64,000 nucleotides of DNA, from contig SCKX01000001.1 of the NCBI GenBank assembly GCA_004100325.1, forward strand, positions 124,001 to 188,000, read 5' to 3'. Shown here piece by piece: positions 8,646-17,320 of this stretch. The DNA is from Candidatus Microsaccharimonas sossegonensis (GTDB lineage: Bacteria > Patescibacteriota > Saccharimonadia > Saccharimonadales > Saccharimonadaceae). How positions within the stretch are numbered: position 1 is the stretch's first letter; each line of letters opens with the position of its first letter. Under the pieces are notes generated by a model, which had not been told where the DNA came from, ran no database searches, and was given only the letters and a program-made list of their open reading frames with translations. Made by a program: the position numbers and the translations under genes.

Positions 8646-8930
8646 ATGAAGAATCTTTCTTTACCATCAACAAAACCAAGCGGTTCACTCCTGAAGAAAC
8701 ACCATTTGACAATTTTCATCATTTTTATCGTCGCCGGTCTGGGATACGCAGTTTTCAGTTTTACACAACTATTGAGCCGACCGTCAAGCGATAGTTCATC
8801 TACACCACGTCTGACCGCCGGATCAATCGACCAAGCGACACTTGATCGCCTCAAAGCTTTACACACCAGCAACGAGACTATTCCACCACGCGCTACGCCC
8901 CCAGGACGTATCAATCCCTTCACTGAGTAA
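8646..8930 (+). CDS. Small membrane protein in PilP position
   Basis: 94 aa. One membrane helix (about 22-44), then a Ser/Pro-rich linker and a C-terminus ending GRINPFTE. It starts 2 nt after pilO, the place of pilP in pilMNOPQ operons, and the GRxxPF ending resembles the conserved motif near the end of the disordered N-terminal part of PilP. There is no room for the folded beta domain of PilP or for a PilQ-binding part, which would fit a monoderm organism that has no secretin. The PilP relation is inference from position and motif. Confidence 0.6.
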   Translation: MKNLSLPSTKPSGSLLKKHHLTIFIIFIVAGLGYAVFSFTQLLSRPSSDSSSTPRLTAGSIDQATLDRLKALHTSNETIPPRATPPGRINPFTE

Positions 8931-8944
8931 TAGGCGAAGTAGGG

Positions 8945-8950
8945 TATACT
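8945..8950 (+). promoter_or_regulatory. -10 box of the PRC-barrel gene (leaderless)
   Basis: TATACT with exactly 6 nt to the ATG at 8957, so transcription would begin at or next to the start codon. Confidence 0.6.
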
Positions 8951-8956
8951 AATACT

Positions 8957-9544
8957 ATGCTAGTGCTTGGTACACGACTCAAAGATACCCCGGTTATGAG
9001 CCTCCAAACAGGGACTCGATTAGCCAGCACCAGTCATCCCCTGATTAATCCCGCCAATCTAAAAATCTTAGCATTTGAACTTGACGGTCCACTTCTCACC
9101 GAAAAACCTTCCTTCCTTCGTGTGGCTGATATTCGTGAACTGAGTGGAGTAGGTATGATTATCGACAGTAGTGATGAACTCATTGGTCTCGATGATGTGA
9201 TTAAAGTTAAAGAGTTATACAACCTTGGGTTCACACTTATCGGCATGAATGTCATCGATGAACACAAAAAGAAACTCGGTAAAGTTGATAATTACACGAT
9301 TGAAACAAGTAATTTTGTGATAGAACAGCTGAACGTAAAACACGGCATTCTCCGTGGGTTAACAGATACCGGTCTTTTAATTCACCGTTCCCAAATTACT
9401 GAAATAAACGACAACGAGATCATCGTTAAGAGCACGGCAAAAAAGATACGCGCTGAGCCAGTTATGGAAGCAGTCCGCCACGAGTATGTAAACCCCTTTA
9501 GGCGTCCTGCTGGTCAGCCTGAATCAACTGATACCTCGAATTAA
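8957..9544 (+). CDS. PRC-barrel domain protein
   Basis: 195 aa, soluble. Two short beta-rich units: about 5-80 (MSLQTGTRLASTSHPLI, LRVADIRELSGVGMII) and about 80-160 (IGMNVIDEHKKKLGKVDN), matching the fold of PRC-barrel proteins related to RimM and photosynthetic reaction-centre H subunits. The role is unknown; small PRC proteins are often adaptors for RNA or membrane complexes. It has its own leaderless promoter and lies between the pilus operon and recX, convergent with the latter. Confidence 0.75.
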   Translation: MLVLGTRLKDTPVMSLQTGTRLASTSHPLINPANLKILAFELDGPLLTEKPSFLRVADIRELSGVGMIIDSSDELIGLDDVIKVKELYNLGFTLIGMNVIDEHKKKLGKVDNYTIETSNFVIEQLNVKHGILRGLTDTGLLIHRSQITEINDNEIIVKSTAKKIRAEPVMEAVRHEYVNPFRRPAGQPESTDTSN

Positions 9545-10243
9545 TTAACTACCTTCCTGATCATCATTGTTTTGTAGCGCCGTCCTGATATCCTCATAAC
9601 CAAAACCCTGCCTCGCGAGATATGACATAAATTTTTGCTCGTCGTCGTAGCGTTGGCGTTTCTTATCAATCATTTTTTGTAGTTCCGTCAGATCGTCACG
9701 ATCAGTCTCATCGAGCATGCGATCTATCATCGAACGATCAATACCTTTTGCGCTCAGTTCCGAAGATAGTTTTCGCTTACTCGACCCTTTACGTACATGT
9801 CGGTTTTCAATCCAGTACATAGTAAACTTTTCATCATCGAGATACCCTTTCTCGACAAGCCGGTTAAAAACACGCTCCGTCAAAGAGGCTGAAACGCCCT
9901 TTTTTATTCCACCCTCTTTTGTTCGTCTATCACGTGTTTTGCGATACAAATAATCTTTCAATTCACGCTGGCTACGTGGACGTATCAAGCAGTACTCAAG
10001 CGCCCGCATATATAATTTCCCGAACTGGCTCTCTGTTTCTAGTAGGGCGAGCTCATCTTCGGTATATTCTTTGCCGACCTTAATCCCCAAGTTACTCACC
10101 TGAGATAGATCAAGACTGAGTCGATACTTGCCGTTTACTGAAACATTCACCCGATCTCTATCCCGTTTTTGGACGGAAATGGCAGTGATTTTTAACACCA
10201 CGGATTTTGGTTGTGACTGATGAGTATGACTCGGTATTTTCAC
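9545..10243 (-). CDS. recX: Regulatory protein RecX
   Basis: Binds RecA filaments and inhibits or modulates their activity. 232 aa with the three-helix RecX repeats: YCLIRPRSQRELKDYLYRK (about 85-105), LVEKGYLDDEKFTMYWIENR (about 130-150) and FMSYLARQGFGYEDIRTAL (about 205-223). The frame opens with GTG 10243; GTG codons about 15 codons later are alternatives and the first 20 residues are not family-like. It follows recA by 12 nt on the same strand. Confidence 0.9.
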   Translation of the reverse strand: MKIPSHTHQSQPKSVVLKITAISVQKRDRDRVNVSVNGKYRLSLDLSQVSNLGIKVGKEYTEDELALLETESQFGKLYMRALEYCLIRPRSQRELKDYLYRKTRDRRTKEGGIKKGVSASLTERVFNRLVEKGYLDDEKFTMYWIENRHVRKGSSKRKLSSELSAKGIDRSMIDRMLDETDRDDLTELQKMIDKKRQRYDDEQKFMSYLARQGFGYEDIRTALQNNDDQEGS

Positions 10244-10255
10244 AAGTTTGGGCGG

Positions 10256-11299
10256 CTACACTACAGCTTCTTCGGCTACCTTAGCGCGTACTTTTGCTTC
10301 AATTTCCGCAAGTAAATCTGGATTGGCAGCAAGATAAGTTTTGCTGGCTTCACGTCCTTGACCGATTTTTGCATCTGCATAGTCAAACCACGCACCACTT
10401 TTACCAACAATACCGTGTTGCACAGCGAGATCAAGTACGTCACCGGTTTTTGAAATACCCTCGTTATACATAATGTCAAACTCTGCCACCCGAAAAGGAG
10501 GAGCAATCTTATTTTTAACGACCTTCACCTTTGTGCGGTTTCCGATGATCTCTTCACCGGCTTTAATCTGCCCTGTTCGACGAATATCAAGGCGAACCGA
10601 TGCATAAAACTTTAGCGCATTACCACCAGTTGTGGTCTCTGGATTACCAAACATCACACCGATCTTCATACGAATCTGGTTAATAAAGATAACGGTTGTG
10701 TGACTTTTGTTAATAATACCAGTCAACTTTCGAAGCGCCTGACTCATTAAACGAGCCTGAAGCCCCATATGGCTATCACCCATTTCGCCTTCAATTTCAG
10801 CCTGAGGCACAAGCGCCGCAACCGAGTCGATAACGACAAGGTCAACTGCATTTGAGCGAACAAGTGTTTCAGCAATTTCAAGCGCCTGCTCACCGTTGTC
10901 CGGCTGCGATACAAGCAAGTTATCAGTATCCACACCAAGCCTACGTGCATAGGCTGGATCAAGGGCATGTTCAGCGTCTATGAAGGCAGCCGTCCCACCA
11001 GTTCGCTGTATTTCAGCGATGGCATGCAGGGTCAATGTCGTCTTACCAGAGCTTTCCGGACCATATATTTCAAGAATACGTCCTTTTGGATACCCACCGC
11101 CAAGTGCCAGATCAAGCGACAACGAGCCACTACTCACCAGCTCCACATCAACCGTTTTTGTATCACCCAGACGACGAATTGCACCATCGCCAAATTGTTT
11201 ATTAATTTGTTCCTGCGCAAGACCAAGTGCCTTTAATTTTCCTTCATTCGCAACAGGTTTTTCAGGCAGCTCAGTACTTTTTTCTGCTTTCTTCGGCAT
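10256..11299 (-). CDS. recA: Recombinase A
   Basis: Strand-exchange ATPase of homologous recombination and DNA repair. 347 aa, standard length. Walker [10 protein letters not shown], Walker [11 protein letters not shown], the L1 loop region [10 protein letters not shown] and L2 around [25 protein letters not shown] are intact; the C-terminus is short and mixed in charge. The SD AGGGGAAC stands before ATG 11299. Transcribed with recX. No clear SOS box was seen. Confidence 0.98.
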   Translation of the reverse strand: MPKKAEKSTELPEKPVANEGKLKALGLAQEQINKQFGDGAIRRLGDTKTVDVELVSSGSLSLDLALGGGYPKGRILEIYGPESSGKTTLTLHAIAEIQRTGGTAAFIDAEHALDPAYARRLGVDTDNLLVSQPDNGEQALEIAETLVRSNAVDLVVIDSVAALVPQAEIEGEMGDSHMGLQARLMSQALRKLTGIINKSHTTVIFINQIRMKIGVMFGNPETTTGGNALKFYASVRLDIRRTGQIKAGEEIIGNRTKVKVVKNKIAPPFRVAEFDIMYNEGISKTGDVLDLAVQHGIVGKSGAWFDYADAKIGQGREASKTYLAANPDLLAEIEAKVRAKVAEEAVV

Positions 11300-11365
11300 C
11301 TGTTCCCCTCTCTTTATTCTCCTTTTATTATACGCGGAGAAATCTTAATTTGCTATAAACTACGC

Positions 11366-11371
11366 TATAAT
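11366..11371 (+). promoter_or_regulatory. -10 box of the prepilin gene
   Basis: TATAAT with 8 nt to ATG 11380 and no SD; a leaderless or 1-2 nt leader transcript is expected. Confidence 0.6.
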
Positions 11372-11379
11372 CATTAGTA

Positions 11380-11781
11380 ATGAAAACAATGCATACATCC
11401 AAGGGTTTCACTATTATCGAGCTTATTTTTATTATCGTGTTGCTAGGTACAGCCAGTGTGTTATTTTTTGTTCAACGCCAAAACCTAGAAACCTCTGGCC
11501 GAGACGAAACGAGAAAAACCGCTATTAACGCCATGTACTACAGTATCGAAGAAGTCTATTTCAAGAAAAACAATTTTTACCCACGGACGATTGACTCAAG
11601 CGTATTACCATCAGTCGACCCAGCGCTTTTCACTGATCCTAATGGTATAAAAATTGGTGAGGCGACCAGTAACTATCGATACGAACCTTACAACTGTACC
11701 GGCGACCAATGTAAAAATTATACGTTGCGTACCACGCTTGAGAATGAAGCCGACTACGTTAAAACAAATCGTAGCAATTAA
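11380..11781 (+). CDS. Type IV prepilin-like protein
   Basis: 133 aa. The class III signal KGFTIIELI (residues 8-16) has the Gly-Phe prepilin peptidase site and Glu+5, followed by a hydrophobic helix to about residue 32. The C-terminal part has one Cys pair (NCTGDQC, about 107-113) in a D-region-like place. It could be the major or a minor pilin for the pilB-pilO machine 3 kb upstream. It is convergent with ruvB; the stop codons overlap by 4 nt. Confidence 0.85.
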   Translation: MKTMHTSKGFTIIELIFIIVLLGTASVLFFVQRQNLETSGRDETRKTAINAMYYSIEEVYFKKNNFYPRTIDSSVLPSVDPALFTDPNGIKIGEATSNYRYEPYNCTGDQCKNYTLRTTLENEADYVKTNRSN

Positions 11782-12839
11782 TCTTCAAAAAGGTCATTAT
11801 GAAAAAGGCCATAATTTTTAGAATCATCCTTTTTATCTGGTGTTTTACCCATATGTTTGTATGCCTTTGGCGTTGCGCGGCGTCCACGTGGCGTTCGCTC
11901 AATGAATCCAATCTGAAGGAGATACGGTTCGTAAAAATCTTCAATTGTTGTTGTCTCATCACCGGTCAATGCCGCTAGTGTATTCAGTCCAACTGGTTCA
12001 CTGCCATAATTCTCAATCATGTGCGTTAAAAGATTTCGATCACCCGGATCAAGTCCCAATTCATCAATTTCAAGCAGCTCCAATGCTTTTTTTGTCATGA
12101 CCGTATCAATAATCCCATCACCATTGACATCAGCGTAATCACGCACTCGCTTTAAAAGCCGATTGGCAATCCGAGGTGTTAACCGCGCCCGAGTCGAGAG
12201 TGTTTTTGCAGACGCTTCATCAATTTCATTGCCCAAAATTGATGCTGCCCGAAGAATAATCTGGCTAATCTCATCTGGTGCATAAAATTCTAAACGATAT
12301 ATATGTCCAAAACGATCACGTAGCGGGGCGGCGAGCGCACCGGCACGAGTGGTTGCACCAATAATAGTGAACTTTGGTAAATCAAGGCGAACGCTGCGTG
12401 CAGCTGGTCCTTTACCGATCATGATATCCAACTTGTAATCTTCCATGGCGGCATAAAGTACTTCTTCGACCGCGCGTCCCAGCCGATGTATCTCGTCGAT
12501 AAATAAGATGTCGCCGTCCTGGAGATTAGTCAGAATGCTTGCCAGGTCGCCCGCCTTTTCGATCGCCGGTCCAGATGTGACGCGAATACTTTTACCCATT
12601 TCATTTGCAATGACGGTCGCCATGGTTGTTTTTCCTAATCCCGGCGGACCATTCAATAGAATGTGATCGAGCGGTTCACTGCGCTTTTTGGCCGCATCAA
12701 TTGCCAGTTTCAGATTTTTTTTGAGGCGATCTTGACCAACATAATCACTAAAGGTTCGTGGTCGAAGTGTGACCTCAATAATCTGCTCATCCGCATCTTC
12801 CTCATGATCACGAGTATCGACGATGCGTTCAATTGCCAT
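11778..12839 (-). CDS. ruvB: Holliday junction branch-migration motor RuvB
   Basis: AAA+ helicase of the RuvAB complex, 353 aa. Walker [10 protein letters not shown] (about 64-72), Walker B DEIHRL (about 113-118), sensor 1 around [10 protein letters not shown], Arg finger around APLRDRFG, and the C-terminal winged helix ending [14 protein letters not shown] are present. The ATG overlaps the ruvA stop (TAATG at 12837-12841). Confidence 0.97.
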   Translation of the reverse strand: MAIERIVDTRDHEEDADEQIIEVTLRPRTFSDYVGQDRLKKNLKLAIDAAKKRSEPLDHILLNGPPGLGKTTMATVIANEMGKSIRVTSGPAIEKAGDLASILTNLQDGDILFIDEIHRLGRAVEEVLYAAMEDYKLDIMIGKGPAARSVRLDLPKFTIIGATTRAGALAAPLRDRFGHIYRLEFYAPDEISQIILRAASILGNEIDEASAKTLSTRARLTPRIANRLLKRVRDYADVNGDGIIDTVMTKKALELLEIDELGLDPGDRNLLTHMIENYGSEPVGLNTLAALTGDETTTIEDFYEPYLLQIGFIERTPRGRRATPKAYKHMGKTPDKKDDSKNYGLFHNDLFED

Positions 12840-13414
12840 TAGCTTTGCACCTTCAGTGCCAGCGTCACCCGCTGTGCAGTGGGAATGTTCGTTGGAATGT
12901 CTTCAAGTGCATTCATCGCGTCATTCAAAGTGTACCCAAGTGCCATGAGCGCCTCGAGCGCTTCGTCACCGGCTGTCGTAGAGATGGATCCACTGGCATG
13001 CGCCACAGTGACCGCAAGACCAACTTTATCGGACAAATCAACCACGACACGCTCGGCTGTTTTCTTACCGACGCCGCTCGCTTTCGCAATAAATCCACTA
13101 TCACTACCTGCAATTGCGTTCCGGACAATTTCGCTGGCACCAAGACTTAAGATTGCTAGTGCAGCTTTTGGACCAACCCCTTGCACGGTAATAAGCATTT
13201 CGAATAATTTTTTCGCTGCGATCGATGAAAATCCAAAAAGTTCTTGCGATTGTTCTCGAATATGGTGATAGGTATAGAATTTTACCGGTTCACCCAAAAG
13301 AGCTCGATCAAAATCACCGGTTGGCACCTGCACTTCATACCCAATATCGTGGACATCAACGATGACCGAGTTCGCAAATTTTTCAGCCACTACTCCAGAA
13401 ACATGCGCAATCAT
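12839..13414 (-). CDS. ruvA: Holliday junction branch-migration protein RuvA
   Basis: DNA-binding tetramer that loads RuvB, 191 aa: OB-fold (1-65), two HhH units ([17 protein letters not shown] and [15 protein letters not shown], about 70-125), flexible linker and C-terminal RuvB-binding domain (about 145-190). The open frame runs back to 13459, but [13 protein letters not shown] at 13414 is the family start. A CATAAT box (13421-13426) lies exactly 6 nt before it, indicating a leaderless transcript. Confidence 0.95.
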   Translation of the reverse strand: MIAHVSGVVAEKFANSVIVDVHDIGYEVQVPTGDFDRALLGEPVKFYTYHHIREQSQELFGFSSIAAKKLFEMLITVQGVGPKAALAILSLGASEIVRNAIAGSDSGFIAKASGVGKKTAERVVVDLSDKVGLAVTVAHASGSISTTAGDEALEALMALGYTLNDAMNALEDIPTNIPTAQRVTLALKVQS

Positions 13415-13489
13415 GTTTCTATTATGACACATTGGCAGCGAACTTTCGTTGTCTCGCAAAAAGTTAATACCAAAGCAAGATTGGCGGCA

Positions 13490-13495
13490 TATAGT
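13490..13495 (+). promoter_or_regulatory. -10 box of the RAYT-like gene
   Basis: TATAGT with 7 nt to ATG 13503; no SD. Confidence 0.5.
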
Positions 13496-13502
13496 CTGAG
13501 GT

Positions 13503-14108
13503 ATGCAAAGTTTTCTTCATGAATCATTACTTCACAACAGTGGCTACTTTCACGTCTGGGTGAGTAGTACGGAACATGCGGTTTTCTTTCCTAGAAACGA
13601 AGATAAAGCATTTTTCATGACCATGCTACAGGATAGTCTCTCTCCGCGTGCCAAATTGTCTGATCTTCATTTTCGTCTTAGCGGGTATGCGTCCGAAATT
13701 GAACTTCTCGCCTATTCACTCACCGAAACTGGCGTACATCTTTTAGTTCACACCATCAGAAAAGCAGCGATTGAGGAGTTAGGGCAATCTCTTTTATTCT
13801 CCTATCAAACGTACCTACAGAGGCAGCTCAGTGTCTCTCAACTTCCATTTAACACAATCTTTATGTTTGATAAGCTTGCTGGGCGCCATGAAGCATTGCA
13901 AGTGTCCAGGGAAATCCATTTATTACATGCTGAGTGGCGCTACGATCGATACTCCAGCATTGGGTTCTACCTTGATGATCGACGAGGTGATTGGATGAAA
14001 CCATACCGCTTAACGTCACTTTTCAATGCACAACCAAAACAGTATCTGCGATTTATCAAAAGCCAAAAAACCGAAAGTGACAGGATTTTCGAGTATATCG
14101 AAACTTAA
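13503..14108 (+). CDS. IS200/RAYT-type Y1 transposase relative with altered HUH motif
   Basis: 201 aa with the outline of REP-associated tyrosine transposases: N-terminal GYFHVWVSSTEHAVFF, the central ELLAYSLTETGVHLLVH (about 75-91), and SLLFSYQTYLQRQ with the candidate catalytic tyrosine (about 105-117). The metal-binding HUH motif is normally NHVHLL; here it reads TGVHLL, so the first histidine is gone. No inverted ends or REP palindromes are seen at its borders. Probably a domesticated or inactive copy. It lies opposite in strand between ruvA and ruvC, which are otherwise neighbours, and overlaps the ruvC stop by 4 nt. Confidence 0.75.
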   Translation: MQSFLHESLLHNSGYFHVWVSSTEHAVFFPRNEDKAFFMTMLQDSLSPRAKLSDLHFRLSGYASEIELLAYSLTETGVHLLVHTIRKAAIEELGQSLLFSYQTYLQRQLSVSQLPFNTIFMFDKLAGRHEALQVSREIHLLHAEWRYDRYSSIGFYLDDRRGDWMKPYRLTSLFNAQPKQYLRFIKSQKTESDRIFEYIET

Positions 14109-14584
14109 TCCGAAAACCTCGTCATCAATGAATGAGTAATCGCAGCCGCAAGTGCATCAGCACAGTCATCTGGCTGTGGCACATCTCGTAGCCCAAGCTG
14201 AATCCGAACCATTTCCTGTACCTGCTTTTTATCCGCCTTCCCGTAACCGGTTAATGATTGCTTTATTTGTTGTGGTGTATATTCCGCAATTGGCAACTTC
14301 GCTTTTTGTGCAACCAACACCGCAACACCACGTGCTTCAGCGACGGTCATTGCCGTCGTCACATTATTCGTAAAAAAAAGTTTTTCGATTGAACATTGAT
14401 CCGGCTGTGTCTCGGCAATAATTTCAGTTAAACCATCAAAGATTTCCTCCAGTCGCTCTTCATGCGATGTATGTGGCGCAGTACGAATCACGCCCGCAGT
14501 CACCAGCTTGCAAGAATGATGAGTCACCTCAATAACTCCAAACCCTAGAATCCCCGTTCCGGGATCAATCCCAATGATTCTCAT
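14105..14584 (-). CDS. ruvC: Holliday junction resolvase RuvC
   Basis: Dimeric endonuclease that cuts Holliday junctions, 159 aa. Acidic active-site residues are visible in IIGIDPGTG (Asp7), SIEKLFF (Glu, about 65) and the C-terminal PDDCADALAAAITH (two Asp). TATACT (14593-14598) lies 8 nt before the ATG. Part of the yebC-ruvC-ruvA-ruvB neighbourhood, here interrupted by the RAYT-like gene. Confidence 0.96.
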   Translation of the reverse strand: MRIIGIDPGTGILGFGVIEVTHHSCKLVTAGVIRTAPHTSHEERLEEIFDGLTEIIAETQPDQCSIEKLFFTNNVTTAMTVAEARGVAVLVAQKAKLPIAEYTPQQIKQSLTGYGKADKKQVQEMVRIQLGLRDVPQPDDCADALAAAITHSLMTRFSD

Positions 14585-14600
14585 ATATCACTAGTATATG

Positions 14601-16202
14601 TTACTTATCTCGGCGCGCAAACCGAAGCAAGCGATGATATTGCTTTTGAGAAAACTTTCCTATTTCATCGTGCCACTCCCAAATCGCATAGCCAAGCGCC
14701 AGTAGTAGTACGCCACCAATCGCTGCCCAGACATACAAATTACCACTGTTTTTTGTTTCCGCACCAAGCACCCCATACTCAGCACTTGGCATTTTTGTTA
14801 TTGTCCGGCATCGATTCGTGTCCGGGTTACGCTCTTGTCCCTCCCTACACGGTGCAGGCGTACTTGCCACGACAATCTTTCGGCAACGGTTTGTCTCGAG
14901 ATTTCTTTCTTCACCCTCATTACAAGGTGTCGTTACTTTTGCATCTGTGGCAATGTTGCGGCAGCGATTTGTCTCTTCACTTCGATATTGACCATTTTTA
15001 CAAGGAGTCACTGATCCAGGCATGACAGTCAGTAAACGACAACGGTTTGTATCAGGGCTGCGGTATTGATTGGCTGCACACGGCTGCAGACCAGAGAATA
15101 CCACGGAATCCGGTGTGCTATCACTAGTTACCATATTTGCGCTGCCTGGCGTCGGTTGCTTGGTATACTGCCACTCATTATTAATCAGTGCCCAACTTTG
15201 ACCATCAGGTGGATCGACATATGCAGTTACTTCATTTATAACCTGATCATCGTCACTAGGAGCAAGTGCAACTCGACTCGACGTATTCAATAGCGTAAAT
15301 GGAATGACGGCATTGGTATAGCCCATATAACCCTTCGGTTGAATGGTTGCACCGTTTGGAAAGGAGTACCGATCTTCAAAGTTTGGTCCCACATATAGCA
15401 TGTAGTCCTTTAGCTCGACAGTAAAATCATTAGGATTAAACAGCTCAACAAATTCCTGCCCTACGTCACTACCCATTGCATTTGGCAGGATTTCCGTAAT
15501 AGCCAGTTGTGCAATCTGTTTCTTAACACAGTTACCTGTCCTATCCAGGATGTTTCCGGCTGGCACATCTATCTGGACACCATCAATATTCGGACACACA
15601 TCAACAACAGTTGTATCGACCTCCGACTCGTCGAGAGGAAGAACACCAGGAACTGTGACCGACCAGTCAGCACCTGTGTCCGTATCAACATAAATAATGG
15701 GCACACCTGAGCCGTGCCGCTCAAACTGCATACCAGCAGCTATAGGGACAGACCAAGAATAGCGATCAACCACGGTACCTAGATTATCAACTAATGTGAT
15801 CGTATCACTGCTGCCAGTCATGCTGCCGCTACTTTGACTTGCTGGGGTATAGGTAAGACCCACCGCCCCAGTTGGTTGCAGATACGACAGCGTGTTGGAA
15901 GCAATCACCACATGTTTACGCGCCGGTATATACGTCTCTTTACCTATGCCAGCTGGCCCAAAACAAGCGAATAGCACATTCGCCTTATTACTGAGACACC
16001 AGCCAGAAATATTGACCTTGTTATCACTATTGTTATAAAGAACAACGAACTCCTGTGTTGCTGCTCCAACACCGCCAGCTTGAATCTGGGTAATCAGTAC
16101 ACTTGTCGAAACCGCATATGCCTTTGGTCCACCCACAAGAACATACGCACTCGACAAGAGAACTGCCACACCCATTATGAATCCGAGAAACACTTTCACC
16201 AT
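14601..16202 (-). CDS. Lamin-tail-domain surface protein with four Cys repeats
   Basis: 533 aa. Signal peptide (about 1-30, ending AYA), two lamin-tail-type beta domains (about 33-165, with EFVVLYNNSDNKVNISGWCL, and about 230-350, with GQEFVELFNPNDFTVELKDY), then four tandem repeats of about 25 residues (about 370-475) of the form PCxxGQxRxxxTNRCRxI, a membrane helix (about 493-512) and a basic cytoplasmic tail. It should be anchored in the membrane and face outward. Such proteins are common in Patescibacteria, but the function is unknown; adhesion to the host bacterium is only a guess. TATACT (16210-16215) is 7 nt before ATG. Confidence 0.8.
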   Translation of the reverse strand: MVKVFLGFIMGVAVLLSSAYVLVGGPKAYAVSTSVLITQIQAGGVGAATQEFVVLYNNSDNKVNISGWCLSNKANVLFACFGPAGIGKETYIPARKHVVIASNTLSYLQPTGAVGLTYTPASQSSGSMTGSSDTITLVDNLGTVVDRYSWSVPIAAGMQFERHGSGVPIIYVDTDTGADWSVTVPGVLPLDESEVDTTVVDVCPNIDGVQIDVPAGNILDRTGNCVKKQIAQLAITEILPNAMGSDVGQEFVELFNPNDFTVELKDYMLYVGPNFEDRYSFPNGATIQPKGYMGYTNAVIPFTLLNTSSRVALAPSDDDQVINEVTAYVDPPDGQSWALINNEWQYTKQPTPGSANMVTSDSTPDSVVFSGLQPCAANQYRSPDTNRCRLLTVMPGSVTPCKNGQYRSEETNRCRNIATDAKVTTPCNEGEERNLETNRCRKIVVASTPAPCREGQERNPDTNRCRTITKMPSAEYGVLGAETKNSGNLYVWAAIGGVLLLALGYAIWEWHDEIGKFSQKQYHRLLRFARRDK

Positions 16203-16245
16203 GTTTCTCAGTATAGAAATTGATTATTAATTAGTTATGAGCTAA

Positions 16246-16965
16246 TTATACGTCAGCTGTAATATCCGCGTTTGTATGCACGTTTGTGACGTCATCAAGA
16301 TCATCAAGCGCATCCATCAGTTTTAAGACTTTCTCTGCTTTCTCAACATCATCAACTTCAACCGCAGCATTCGGTACATACTGAAGCTCCGCATTTGCCA
16401 CAGGTAAACCAGCCCCGATAAGTGCAGTCCGGACTTTTGCAAGGTCTTTTTGATCGGTATAGACGATGATTTCGCCTTCTTCTTCAACCGCATCTTCTGC
16501 ACCCGCCTCAAGCACCGTCAGCAGCGCATCTTCACCAGTTGCCATAACAGTGATCACGCCCTTACGAGTAAATTGGAACATGACACTACCCGCATCGGCA
16601 ATGCGACCACCGTTCTTTGTTAATACATTCTTCACTTCTGGAAAAGTCCGATTCTTGTTGTCGGTTGCCGTCTCGATAATAATGCCGATGCCACCTGGGC
16701 CCATCGCTTCGTACGCTGTTTCTTCCAGCACGGCAGTGTTTTTATCTGACACACGGTCAATGGCGCGTTGAATGTTCGCAATCGGCATATTCGCCTGTTT
16801 CGCTTTTTCAATCGCCATCTGTAGAGCAGCATTCATTGAAGGATCGGCGCCACTGCGAGCCGCGATAGCAATCTGATTACCTAGCTTTGTAAAAATAGCA
16901 CCGCGTTTCGCATCCTTGGCGCCTTTTTCACGTTTAATTGTTGACCATTTGCTGTGTCCAGACAT
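16246..16965 (-). CDS. yebC: YebC/TACO1 family protein
   Basis: 239 aa, normal length. MSGHSKWSTIKREKGAKDAKRG is the family signature, followed by QAIxxAKQANMPxxNIQRAI, GPGGIGIIIE and NKNRTxxEVKNVLxKNGG. The family is described both as transcription regulator and as a translation factor that relieves stalling at proline runs. The several Pro/Thr-rich surface proteins in this window would be natural clients of the latter (inference). GGAG lies 10 nt before the ATG. Heads the yebC-ruv cluster. Confidence 0.95.
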   Translation of the reverse strand: MSGHSKWSTIKREKGAKDAKRGAIFTKLGNQIAIAARSGADPSMNAALQMAIEKAKQANMPIANIQRAIDRVSDKNTAVLEETAYEAMGPGGIGIIIETATDNKNRTFPEVKNVLTKNGGRIADAGSVMFQFTRKGVITVMATGEDALLTVLEAGAEDAVEEEGEIIVYTDQKDLAKVRTALIGAGLPVANAELQYVPNAAVEVDDVEKAEKVLKLMDALDDLDDVTNVHTNADITADV

Positions 16966-17041
16966 AAAGAATCTCCGTTAATTCTCGGTACATGTAGGCT
17001 TATGATAACAGATATAGAGGTCAATTTAAAGAGGTGGGCGT

Positions 17042-17251
17042 TTATTGGCCGTAGCTTGAGCTGCCGTAGCCTCTGCCTTGTGACTTACCGTTGTCAACTT
17101 CAGGGCCAATCAAGCCGCGACCACCAAGCAACATGCGTACGAGTCCGGTAATACCGATAACACCAAGCGCAACTGTACCGGCGTATTTTAAGAAATCTTT
17201 ACGATCCATCTTTTCCTGTAATAATGCATCAATTTGTGTTTTTATTTGCAT
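17042..17251 (-). CDS. Small membrane protein with Gly-rich tail
   Basis: 69 aa. A basic start containing MDRKDFLKYAG (15-25), one hydrophobic helix (about 26-43), then a Gly/Ser/Tyr tail GRGYGSSSYGQ. It looks like the beginning of a Tat- or Sec-type signal anchor, but lacks the twin arginine. The SD AGGAAAAG precedes ATG 17251. Not recognised beyond this; located 77 nt upstream of yebC on the same strand. Confidence 0.7.
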   Translation of the reverse strand: MQIKTQIDALLQEKMDRKDFLKYAGTVALGVIGITGLVRMLLGGRGLIGPEVDNGKSQGRGYGSSSYGQ

Positions 17252-17320
17252 GAACTTTTCCTATATTAGTATCCTTAGTTAAGCAGAAACATGTACGAAG
17301 CACAAGCCTGATGCCCAAGC

